Under the pieces are notes generated by a model. That model was not told the origin of the DNA. It was given only the letters and a program-made list of their open reading frames with translations, and searched no databases. The translations under genes and the position numbers were made by a program. This document shows, piece after piece, positions 49,301-59,031 of a stretch of DNA of 64,000 nucleotides. How positions within the stretch are numbered: the stretch's first letter is position 1; each line of letters opens with the position of its first letter. Where the stretch lies: contig JAEHOE010000029.1 of assembly GCA_016858145.1 (NCBI GenBank), positions 620,001-684,000 of the forward strand, in the 5' to 3' direction. The DNA is from Edaphochlamys debaryana. Lineage: Eukaryota > Chlorophyta > Chlorophyceae > Chlamydomonadales.

Positions 49301-52300
49301 GGAACGATTACCACGACTCCCCATATCCTGCACCCCACCGGCTGTTCCCTACCGATCCCTCCCCTGAACCCTGCCCCCCTGCCCCCTGAACCCTGAACCC
49401 ACAGTGGTCGTTGTTGGAGTTATCCGCCTGAGACCCCAGCGATCTGGCAGTATACAGAAAGCTGACGTCTGTGTGCGAGGGACGGCAGGAGAGACCAAGC
49501 AAAGGGAGGGCCGGCACGTCATGACATGTGGGCACGGTGGAGGTTGGTCTCGGAGGTATAATGCGATAAGGCACGCATGGGTTGGGGCGCTTGGGTTTTG
49601 ACGGATCTGGCTCCTTGACGCACCCTATTAGATACCGGTAGAAACGGGCCAACGCAGCAGCCAAGCACTAGCTACCACCCTACCGGTTTCAGTCCACCCA
49701 TGGCATGCATGGAATGCATCTAGTCATCCTGCCACTTTCACTATTACCACCCTGACCTAACCCGGTCGGCCCGCCGACCTGGGAAGTAGTCGTTGGTGAC
49801 TTTGAGCGAGCGCGGCAGGAAGCCGTAGGGGCGGCTGAGGCAGGTCTGGGAGAGCGTGATGACGGACCCGTTGGCATAGCTGCGGGGTTGGGGGTTTGGG
49901 GACACGAAAGGAGGGAGCGAGGTACCCGTCGGCAGAAAGCTTGCGGCCCCGCCTAATTATAGCCCTCCCAGCCCAGCAGACACGCACACGGCGGGGACAC
50001 GCACACAGGCTGATGACGACCCATATCACCAGTAACTCCCGACGAGGCCATCATCCCCAGACGAATTAGCTGCAGTGCTCACTTGAGGTACCACTTGAAG
50101 TCCTCCGACAGCGATGAGAGGGCGTCCCCCATATCCTGCGTGATGCCGCCGCGAGTCGCGCACCTAGGGAGGGGTGTGGGGCGGGGGGCTTCGTTGCTGA
50201 GCGGGATCGCGCCGAAGGGGGCGGAGGGGATGAGACAGTCGAGACCGACTGTCAGCGGGACAGAGAAACATCATGCATTTAGAGTCATTGGCGTGACGGC
50301 CGAGCGTGCAGGCAGTCAACGGCAGAGTACGTGCACACGCGAGTCCTTGCATGGCTCCGGCCAGGCGTCCGGGCCCACCCAGGCCCGGCTTGGCCGGGCC
50401 CAACCCGGGCCCAGCCCGGGCCCGCCCACCAGTCCGACGAGATGAAGACGAGCTTGAAGCGGGTGATGTCGGTGGCCAGCAGCTGGGCCCCCGTGGTGAC
50501 GGTGGTCACACCCTGCGACAAGCGCCGTGAGAGGGGGCCAATGAAGGCGCCTGGGACTGGAGCATGGCCAGGAGGGAGAATGCGGTCCCGCATGCCGCTT
50601 AAAGCGCAGCGCAAGGGGGTGGGTGGGGCCCATGAGCCGAACGGAGGCCCGCCTCCCGTGCCCCGCCATATCCACCACGCCTGGCCTCCTTGCCGCCCTC
50701 TACCGGCTGAGTCGCATCCGTCCACCCACCCACGCACCTGGTAGCACACGCGGGCATCGATCTTGCACGCCACGTCCCTCCACCCCATGAAGGTGTTGGC
50801 GGCTGCAGGGAGAGCCGCGGCAAAGGCAGAGAGAAAGGCGAGAAAGGGAGAAGTCAAGAAAGGGAGGGCGAGAGACAAAAGGGTGAAAAGCAACGCTGAA
50901 GTAGACGGACGGATAAAAGACAGGCAAGCCAGGAGGGAGCAAAGAAGGGACGCCACAGGCAGAGGATCACGTGTCGTACGTGCCGTACGTGTCGTACGCT
51001 CGTACCTGTCTCCGTGGTGCTGCCGGTGATGAGCAGGATGCCACGCATCGTGCTGACGGTACGGACCTTCATCATGCCGTACACGATGGCGTACGGGTAC
51101 AGCATGCCGCAACTGCCACGTGGGTGGCGGAGTGGAGGGGGCGGCGAACGCGAAGGTTACGTCGGGCCAGGAGTTGGGTGTGCTAAGCTGTACCGCAATG
51201 CGGTATGGTGCGGTACTGCACTTTCCCCGCAATTCTCCCTGGTTGTCACGCAAAGTGACGCGGGGCTGCCTTGGAGCTACCCCGAAGCTACCCACCTGGC
51301 GCCCTCGCAGTGCCCCACGTCGTCTGCATCGTCCGTGGTGAGCAGCGAAAAGCCTGGGGGGTGAAGGGGGGAAGGGGGGAGCGCGCCGCCGGTCGAGAGC
51401 CCAACGGCTGACAGGGAAGCCCGCATGAATGCGCGCACCTTCGCCGCAGGTCTCTGCGTCGGTTCGCTGCGAGCGAGGCGCAAGCGAAGAGCACGACAAG
51501 TCATGACAGGGGTCTGATAGGGTTCAGGCAACATGCATGCATCGACAGGAGGGCATCCTGGGCATCGATGGGTGAGGAAGCGACGCACCGGGGGCGTGGG
51601 CGGCGGGCGCGGGGGCGTGGCCATGGGCGGGGGCGCGCAGACCGGCTGCACGTGGGAGGGACCTGCGGAGTGGGGTGGGTGGGCGGGGCAGGGGTGTATG
51701 TGGGTCAAGGTCCGCCGGTAACCCAATCCCATCCTGGCACCGCCAACCCCAGCGCAAGAGCCGGACACGAGCCCCGGCCCAATCCCCGTCCAACCGCCCC
51801 CCCCCCCAAGTCCAGGCCCCAGCCGTCGCACGCGCTCCTCGCAACCAACCAACCCACACTGCCAGTAGCACAGCACCGGGAGACACTCCCCAATCCACCC
51901 CTACCCCCAGCCGCCTCCCTCCCCCCAGCCACCCACACTGCCAGCACATAACGGGCAGCCGCGCGTTGATTGAGTTCTGGAAGTCCTCGAACCCGGGGGT
52001 GGGGCAGAGGTTGGTGTTCCTCCGCAGGTACCTGCGTGCGCGAGGTGGGGTGGTCGGGAGGCGGCGGCAACGACGACACGCCTGTCAGTAGCCACGCCAA
52101 GTTCCATCTTTCCCATGTCAGTAGTCCCCCCGGGTCGTAAGTTCCCAATGCGTAGTACTGAGGATGTGTGGAGAACCAGGGACGGGGGTTGGCCGAAGTA
52201 CTGGGTACGACTTCTATCTGGGACCCAAGCCCTCCCCCCTCCCCCCTCCCCCCTCCCCCCTCCCCCCTCCCCCCTCCTCACACAGCCGTGCTCGAGGTGG

Positions 52301-55300
52301 GGGAGGCAGTGCGGCTGTCGGCGCTGCACCACCCATACGTCTGGGGGGTGGGGGCGAAAGGGCGAGCGTCGCAAGCAATAGCAACAGCAGGTTACAAATT
52401 TATTATTCAAAAGGCCGTGAGACTCGGCATCTGGACCACCGGTACGCTAGATACAGCCCCAGCGCCCTATGCTAGTTTCAGCCGAGCGAGCGGGTCCGCC
52501 CAATCGATACCCCGGCACCCCAGGCCACCCGTGCCGACCAGCGGCGGCCATCTTGCCCCCCGCCCCCCGTCCCCGGCCCCCCCTACCCCCGCTTGCCTGG
52601 TTGTAGCCGGGCGGGGTGCACCCGGGCGGCACACGGATGCTCTGCCACTGGCCGCTGGGGCGGACCCCGTTGTTCAGCGCCTGTGGGGGGGGGGGGTGAT
52701 GGTGGGGCGGCGGGGCGGCGGGGGATGGGGTGGGGGGTGGGGTGGGGAAGCGCAGCAAGGAAGAGGGCACCCCGTTGCTGAGTGCCTGATGGGGGGGTGG
52801 AGCCGAGGGCGCGGAGGGGCCTCCACAGCATCAGTCCACGCACTAGCGCGAGCGACCACCCACCTGGCGGATATGAATCCAACGAGGGGCCAACCAGCCA
52901 AACAAAGTGGGGTTGTGGGGAATGTTCTAGAAACACAGGCGGACCCCCACCTGGCGGATGTCGCTCCACAGGGCCCAGGTCTCCGCCGCCGGGTTGGTGC
53001 TGACCGGCCCCGCCGCTCCGCACACGTAGGCGCTGGTGGTGGAGTTGTAGTAGCTGCGGGAGGTGAGGGGAATGAACCAGGGTTAACCAGGGTTAAGCAG
53101 GGCTTAGTAGGGCTTTGTAGGGCTGCGGAGGTGAGCGGGCGAATGTGTCAAGTCTCTCGGTCCCTGCTCCTCTCATGGCGGTGACTGGGTCAGAGGGGAA
53201 AAGTTATGTCACCAGGTCGCGATCGCACCGAATCGGTGCAAGCCTCTTTGTACATAGGTATATGAGGCTTCCAGGAAGCTGCTTATGCGATCATGAGGGG
53301 TAAGACTGACGTCGAAAGCCGCGAGAATTGCGCGACAAGAATGTCCGTTTATGTCCAAGTTGACGTGATGTCCACCTGGCCAATACAATCGCCACGGCCA
53401 ACTTTGCGATCGCACGAAGTCGTCCACTTCCAAGTGCCACAAAACCCCCCGGATCAACCCTATCGATCTCGAGTAACGCGACATCGAGTGGGTCGAGCAC
53501 CGTCAGCAGGGTCTGAACATATGAGTAAGGGTTAACCAGGGGTAACAAGCGAGAACCCACCCGGGCAGCTTGACGCTGCTGCCGCTGCTGCTCCGTGAAA
53601 CTACCGCAAAGTGCTAGGAGAGTGCGTGCATGTGGGGGGAGCGCTCAACAACTCACTCCACCCCATCCCACCCACCCACCCCTCCCACACACGCACCCCA
53701 CCCCCCACCTGGGTAGCTTGGCGCTGCCGTTGCTACCCCCCCCCCCCCACACACACACACACACAACCCTCGCAGGCTCCCAGGCTCATGCGAGCAGCCC
53801 TTTACACTACCATCGCAGGGCGCAAGCCAGCAAAGGTTCCCCCAAGCCCCCTAACCGCCCCACTCCCCCCCCCCCACCTGGGCAGCTTGACGCTGCCGCT
53901 GGCCAGCCACGTCATCATGGCGGCAATGTCCTCCTGCGTCCAGGGGGCGGCCGCCAGCCACCCCCTGCCGTGCACCGCCGTGCAGGTGGCGTTGGCATTG
54001 GCGAAGGTGGAGCAGTTGCGCGCGACTGGGTGTGGGGGGGAGGGGGAGGAGAGAGGGGGGGGAGGAGGGGAAGAGGGAGGGGAAGAGGGAGGGGCAGGTA
54101 GGGGTCGAGGGGAGGGGCAGGGGACGGAGGGGAAGGAGGGGGTAAAGGTGCGTGGGGAGGGGAAGGTCCCAGCATGCAATGCTCTGACGCTCAGAAAGGT
54201 GCCTAGCTGCGTCCCCATCAGCGGGGGACCCCAGTGCCCCTGGACTGCTGCGACCAGCAGGGCCCCAGCACGTACCCTTGAGCACGCAAGAGCTGGGCAG
54301 GTTGTAGTTGTCCGGGTCGGCTGTTGGAGGTGGATGCGAAGACAGGTGAAGAGCGATTAAGGTCGATAGGAGGAGGAGCAGCAGAACGAACGACTGATTC
54401 CAGTTTACGCGCCTGCCGCAGGGCACACGACCCACATGGCCCAGACATGGCCCAGGCATCATTCCCACGCACGATACTGAGCGCATGCCTCCCCCCCTCC
54501 CGGCAAGGCCAAGGGCCCATGCCTGCCAGTCGAACCTCCGCCTCGCTAATACCCACACCCACCACCACTCTCACCTGGGTTGTAGAAGCTAGCGCGGGGC
54601 GGGGAGGGCGGCGGCGGCGGGGAGGGCGGGAAGGGACTCGGCGGCAGGGGCGGCGGCGGCGAGGGAGGCAGTGGGCTGGGAGGGCTGGGGCTGGGGGGGG
54701 CGCGGGCTGGGGGGTGGAGGCGACGGCGGACGGGGGCTGGGTGGCGGTGGGGAAGGGGGCCGGGGGCTGGGCGGGCCTGGACTTGGTGGCCGGGGGCTGG
54801 GCGGCGGGCTGGGGGGCACCGGCGGCGATGGGGGTGGGGTTGGCGGGCTTGGAGGTCTAGGAGATGGGGGTGGTGGGGAGGGCGGCGAAGGCGGCTTCGG
54901 GCTTGGGGGGTCGGGGGAGGGCGGCTTTGGCGGCTTGGGGCTGGGGGGTTCGGGAGAAGGTGGTTTCGGTGGCGAGGGGGGGTTGGGGGAGGGGGGAGAA
55001 GGGGGGGAGGGGGCAGTGGGGGGTCGCGGGCGGGGAGACGGGGGCGGGAAGCCGGGCGGGGAGGGGAAGGGGGATGGCGGCACGGGCGGCGACGGCGGGC
55101 GTGGGCTGGGCGGGAGGGGCGGCGAGGGCGCGGGGGAGGGCGGCGCTGGCGAGGGCGGCGGCGAGGAGAGCTGGCAGGGGTTGGCCGTGGAGGGACACCA
55201 CCTGCAGCCAGGGGGAGGGTCAGGATGGGGAGGGGGGCAGTCAGGGCGGAGCGCTAAGCCGTGTGGGAAGGACGAGTCCCTGCACTACAGCCCTAGCTAC

Positions 55301-58300
55301 ACAGTCCCAGACCCACAGCACCCCCTACAACCCACCCAGGACTGGGCAGCCGGGCCCCGCACAGCACACAAACCGACAACCCCCGACCTCCAGCACTGTT
55401 AACCTCACCCCTCACCCCCACCCCACCCCCTGTCCCCCGCCCACCAGCACAGCGGGTGCATCTGCGCAAAGTCCGGCAGCTCCCCCGCGAAGTAGCCCGT
55501 GGCGGCGGCACCGCTGGTCATGGACTTGCAGTACTTGGGGGAGGCGAAGAGGACCACGTCCACCCCCCCGAACGTGGGCTGGGGAGGGGGCGGGGCGGCA
55601 GAGGGGCAGGTGGAGGGGCGGATGGAGGGGCGGGTGGAGGGGATATGGGGGCGTGGGGCGAGCGCGGGGGGCGGACGGGTTCGGGGGTGCCCGTTCTTGA
55701 CTGGCCCTGGCACCTTTGACCCCTGGCCCCTCTGCAGCCAGACATACCCGTCCACCACCCGCCCCTGGTCCACGCAGTAGCCCACACGGGCTTTGTGGCA
55801 GCAACCCCCCTGGTCGCACCGTTGCCCTCCGCCCCTTTCCACCCCCCTTCCCCCTCCCCCATCCCCCATCACCCCCACCCCCCCCACCTGGTCCACGCAG
55901 TAGCCCACGCTGGCGTCGTAGAAGGGCGACACGGAGCAGCCGTCGGGGATGGGCTTGAGCGGCACCAGCTTCTGGTCCGAGACAGGGTTGGAAGACCTGA
56001 CGTGGAGGGTAGGTCGCGGGATGGAGTGGCGGGTCAGGAGAGGCAGTTGTAGGGCGGTGTTAAGTGTTGGGAACTGGAGTTGGGCGTGTGTGTCATTGGC
56101 AGACGGGAGGTCCCCGGAGGTCCTAGCACGGGGTCCAGGCTGTAGCAGTACAGGGCTCGCCAGGTGGCTGTCAGGGAAGCGGACCTTGCTGCACGCTGAC
56201 GCACATCCCCGCCTTACGTGAAGCTCGTCCAGACTGAGAAGGTACAGTTGTCCACGATGCCGTTGATCTTTGGGCAGTAGAGCCCGTCGGCGCATCGCGG
56301 CAGCGCCGGCCCGCGGATGGTCTCCATCTTCGCGGCCATGGCCTCTCGGTCCGCGATGCTGATGGGCTGGGCGAGCTCCCAGCCCGTTCCAAGCGCAGCG
56401 CAAGTCGCATCCGCCTCGTCCACTCCGACGCTGTGGGGGAAGGAAAGGCGATGGCCGGGGGAAGGAGGGGGACTCGAGCGTGACCCCGCGGGTTTGGGGG
56501 GCATGTGTGTGTATGGGCACCGTCGCGGCCTTGCGAGTTCGAGGGGATGGTGCTTACAGAAAGACATGCTCGAGCTCCGTTCAGCGGAACATCAGCAGCC
56601 AGAGGGCATCAAAGCAGGAGCTCAGCCGGCTTTGCACGCGACAGCTCGGCGCAGACTGAGCGGCTGCCGAGGGTATTTAGGTAGTCTCATATGCGCTCAA
56701 CAGTTATGTTCGCTGCTTGTAATGCCTGGCCATAACACAGGGCCACGTAATTGCACTTTTGCAGTGTGAACTGCCTAGTTAAGAGTAAAGTCGCCTCACG
56801 CTCCGGGTCCTGAGCGCAGCAAGGAGTTCTCATGTTTGGTATACGCATATAGCAAAGTGCGCCTCACCAGTCGTCAAGCGCGCGCACAAAGCATCCCGAT
56901 GGCAGCATGAAGTCGCTCGGCCAGAGCGGGGGGGATGGTGGCGGCGTGCCCGCGAGGAGTCGGCGGTTCGAGTTCCGGGATGGCCCCGCCTCACGGTGAC
57001 TTGGGTCGGCGGCCTCGGGGCATTTCCTGAGGGAGAGGGGGAGAGGGTAACAGGGCCACACGGATGGAGGTCGATTGGAGGGCACGGCCTGGACACGAGA
57101 GAGCAAGATGAAGACCTTTGTGTGCGGGGGGCACGGGGGGCACGGGGCCCAAAGCAATCCCGCGGACGATGAGACGGCCAGTACGAAGGTAGGGATGAGC
57201 CCTTCATGCGTCCCCCCAACGCCCACGGCGCCCCCTCACCAGCACAGCGGGTGCAGCTGGGCGGCGGCGGAGAGCGACGACCCGGCGTGCCATGACACCT
57301 CCGCATCCTCAACCCCCGCCGCCTCCGCCTCCGCCAGCGCCAGCCCCTCCTCTCCTTCCTCTCCCTCCCGCCAGTAGCGCCCCGCGTCCACCGCCGCCGC
57401 CACGCGGGACCGCTGCTGACGTGGCAGTGCCCCGGTGGAGGCGGCGGAGGTGCCACCAGTGGCGCGGGCGTTCACACGGCCGGCGGCCTTGAGTGTCACC
57501 GCCAGCACTGCCGGCCCTTCCGCCGGTGCAAGCGGCTGCATGCGAGAGAGTGCAGGCAAGGGGCAGCGGGACGTCAAACAAGGCACTGGCAGGATAGGGA
57601 GAGTGGCTGGTACATTGGGCCATCCCAGCAGGCGGGGCGTCAGCAGCCTCTCCGTCGGGGCCACCCTCCCCCGTGGCCCCGTCGCCACAAGGCGGCCCCC
57701 GCCTCGCCTGATGGTTCCCTACCTAACCCACCCCACGCCCCCCCGGCCTCGCCTCACCTCTGAGCACTCGGTGTTGTGGGGATGGATGCTAAGCGCATCC
57801 CCGTTGCTAGGGGGGGAGCTGCATGGAAGGGAAACCAGAAGCGCGGGGGGAGGCCTTGCGTCATATATAGTCATGCACCCCAGCCACTCCGGACGGTGTC
57901 CCTGCAACTGCACCTCAGACCAACCCCCTCGCTCGCATGAGAACGTGTGCCCCACCGGGGGTGGTGTCACCCCGTTCCCAGCCCCGGACCAGTATCCGCC
58001 AGAGAGGGCTGTATGTGCGGCAGGCGCGCCGCCGCTCTTCCCCTTCCTTGACCGTGCTTTGCGCCCTGCTCGACAACCCCTGCTCGACAGGCCATTCCCA
58101 GGCTGCAGCAGGGGTGCGACTCATCCCTCGGCCTGCTCCGTTTCTGCACCCCACCTGACCTCACAGCCCTGAAGTGCTGCGCATGCCGCCCTTTCCCGCC
58201 CTTTCCGCCCTCTGCCTACCCTGCTGTTTTGGTCCCCTCTGCAAGCTACTCCCCGCACGTCAGCTCGTCGACAGCTAGATAACACAACCCCATGGGACCG

Positions 58301-59031
58301 CGAAGTCAACCCGAGCCTCGCTCGGCCTGTCCGTGTTCCATCCATGTCCCATGTCCCAAATGGGTATATGGGTATATGCGCGGCACGCCCCAGCAGCTAA
58401 CCTGAGACCCGTCCAGCTCGCAAAGCTGCAGTTGCGCCCGGCGATCCCGCCTGGGGGGCAGTAAGGCCCATCGGTGCAGCGTGGGAAGCCTTCTCGCCGG
58501 CTGGCCAGGGCCTTTAGGAGGCTGGCCTCAAGCTCCGTCCGGTCCGCACGTCTCGAGGGCTGCGCCAGGGTCCAGCCAGGCCCCAGAGACGTGCAGACGG
58601 CAGCTGCATCGTCGGGTCCCTTGCTGCAAGCGCAGAAGGAGCGAGCCGGAGAGGGTGTGTTGGGGGGGGGGGGGGGGTGCGAAAAGTCAGGATGGGGGCA
58701 GGCTCGTGGGGAGCCCGACGGGCAGGCCTGTCGAGCGAACGAAGCTTCTGTGCCTTCGCAAGCACATGCGGCGGGATGGGGTCCTGACACAGTCAACAAA
58801 ACTGCGAGCGCCGAGGCCTCACCACACGTGCAGAGCTCGAACTGAGCAACCTGAAGGCAGCGCGAAGCCGAAGGCCGCTGTTGTTGAAGTCGACAATGCC
58901 GACCGGCCCAAGGACGAAGGATGTGCCGCGGCAGCACCAATTGCTGCCAGCATCAACAGAAGGGAGCCTGGAAGGCCTATGCGCATCGAGCGGCGCCCCT
59001 CCAGCTCGGCCAGCCGCAGCCACGACCACAT
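32494..59031 (-). CDS. Giant secreted matrix glycoprotein, copy 2 (complete)
   Basis: Fifty-nine exons run from an ATG at 59,031 to a TGA at 32,494-32,496, coding for about 4,550 residues over 26.5 kb. Exon 1 encodes a signal peptide (Met at 59,031 or, equally well, the internal Met at 58,986, followed by a Leu/Ala-rich core ending AAAA-HPS). All 58 junctions agree in phase. Exons 5-59 match the left copy one for one. Only exons 5 (159 vs 162 nt), 41 (5,008 vs 4,933), 45 (545 vs 530), 49 (228 vs 246) and 53 (832 vs 829) differ, always by multiples of three. This is strong evidence that both genes are under selection as proteins. The gene is tail-to-tail with copy 1. Exon 9 shares the one-base frame conflict seen in copy 1. 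Family membership as a pherophorin-type, hydroxyproline-rich matrix protein rests on the Ser-Pro rod and Cys modules; no single known gene is recognised. Confidence 0.87.
34580..39163 (-). other. Copy 2: C-terminal repeat region (repeats 1-4)
   Basis: Exons 42-53: 39,093-39,163; 38,749-38,994; 38,441-38,642; 37,754-38,298; 37,424-37,655; 37,034-37,261; 36,833-36,903; 36,401-36,628; 36,054-36,246; 35,778-35,939; 35,580-35,650; 34,580-35,411. Exon 45 gains five codons, exon 49 loses six (a Gly/Ser run), and exon 53 gains one. The cassette pattern is as in copy 1. Confidence 0.8.
40225..40678 (-). other. Copy 2: pherophorin-like Cys module 2
   Basis: Begins [15 protein letters not shown] at 40,678 and ends [11 protein letters not shown]. 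Nearly identical to copy 1, with a few changes such as [10 protein letters not shown]. Confidence 0.65.
40940..41392 (-). other. Copy 2: pherophorin-like Cys module 1
   Basis: Same module as in copy 1, beginning [15 protein letters not shown] at 41,392 and ending [11 protein letters not shown]. It differs mainly at [13 protein letters not shown]. Confidence 0.65.
41660..43330 (-). repeat. Coding tandem repeat, copy 2 (heterogeneous)
   Basis: The matching repeat block in the right copy. Units share the same sub-motifs ([34 protein letters not shown]) but vary in order, length and sequence. The near-perfect 186-bp homogeneity seen in copy 1 is absent. Confidence 0.8.
44497..46978 (-). other. 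Copy 2: alpha/beta-like unit 2 with DUF4215-type Cys repeat
   Basis: Exons 33-40: 46,817-46,978; 46,559-46,633; 46,309-46,409; 45,804-46,059; 45,537-45,618; 45,117-45,227; 44,850-44,888; 44,497-44,600. All are equal in length to copy 1. Changes are few, for example GGSLLML for GGSMLML and DNNLNG for DNNANG. Confidence 0.8.
47256..51466 (-). other. Copy 2: alpha/beta-like unit 1 with DUF4215-type Cys repeat
   Basis: Exons 17-32: 51,439-51,466; 51,296-51,353; 51,006-51,112; 50,738-50,802; 50,430-50,512; 50,083-50,163; 49,779-49,879; 49,403-49,468; 49,178-49,222; 48,951-48,999; 48,590-48,632; 48,323-48,357; 48,090-48,141; 47,807-47,873; 47,608-47,621; 47,256-47,357. All sixteen are the same length as in copy 1, including the 14-nt microexon. 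Exon 24 is the most diverged ([12 protein letters not shown] against [12 protein letters not shown]). Confidence 0.78.
52231..52278. repeat. CCCCCCT-type microsatellite in intron 14 of copy 2
   Basis: About seven copies of a heptamer of the type CTCCCCC between exons 14 and 15. The same intron of copy 1 instead holds a short GGATCTGTATCT repeat at about 4,465-4,497, so the two introns have diverged in content. Confidence 0.8.
53190..53520. other. Lower-GC insertion in intron 11 of copy 2
   Basis: Intron 11 is about 700 nt longer than in copy 1. The segment 53,190-53,520 is clearly less GC-rich than its surroundings and has no counterpart in copy 1. Short open frames run on the minus strand, with a patch reading [19 protein letters not shown], but no family is certain. 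Two echoes of the exon 11 end lie at its right (53,555-53,590 and 53,702-53,733). Possibly a small transposon remnant. Confidence 0.45.
54575..55201 (-). other. Copy 2: Pro-rich linker exon 9
   Basis: 627 nt, exactly as long as in copy 1. It has the same opening ([10 protein letters not shown]), the same Ser-Pro body and the same C8 run followed by an in-frame TAG (54,589-54,591) if the frame is not shifted by one. With a one-base correction the exon reads through to FYNP and joins exon 10 in phase. Confidence 0.75.
55445..57026 (-). other. Copy 2: Cys/Trp unit B
   Basis: Exons 5-8: 56,868-57,026; 56,218-56,430; 55,888-55,996; 55,445-55,578. Sequence landmarks are [53 protein letters not shown] and MHPLCW. 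It is the same module as unit A, with matching phases. Intron 7 (55,579-55,887) contains an echo of the end of exon 7 at about 55,765-55,788. Confidence 0.8.
57240..59031 (-). other. Copy 2: signal peptide and Cys/Trp unit A
   Basis: Exons 1-4: 58,823-59,031; 58,402-58,623; 57,758-57,818; 57,240-57,535. After the signal peptide comes [13 protein letters not shown], then a domain with a GPGWTLAQP motif, a Cys pair (FPRC, YCP) and CSFASWTG, ending with HPLCW. The intron phases (2-2, 2-0, 0-2) are the same as in unit B, which shows tandem duplication of an exon set. The pattern of conserved W, LA, a Cys pair, WTG and a closing CW is reminiscent of C-type-lectin-like domains, but I cannot prove the fold. 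Exon 4 has an Ala/Glu-rich insert that is absent from unit B. Confidence 0.75.

Larger units (their letters stand above)
51589..54320 (-). other. Copy 2: Cys/Trp unit C
   Basis: Exons 10-16: 54,276-54,320; 53,878-54,025; 52,951-53,053; 52,597-52,680; 52,282-52,340; 51,937-52,031; 51,589-51,662. All are identical in length to copy 1. Intron 11 is 824 nt here against 127 nt in copy 1, because it carries an insertion and two echoes of the exon 11 end. The GC donor after exon 13 is conserved. Confidence 0.8.
32345..57170 (-). repeat. Right arm of giant inverted duplication
   Basis: Mirror of the left arm. The right copy continues beyond 57,170 to the start codon at 59,031. The matching part of the left copy lies outside the window, so the true arm is longer than seen here. 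The axis between the two stop codons is near 28,505, inside the KDZ-type element. Confidence 0.9.

Noticed and set aside
1..57170. Idea that the second arm is an assembly artefact or haplotig
   Set aside because: Introns differ greatly in length and content (microsatellites, insertions) while exons keep frame. A duplicated contig would be uniform, and an allele would not be inverted 8 kb away. Long reads should still confirm it.
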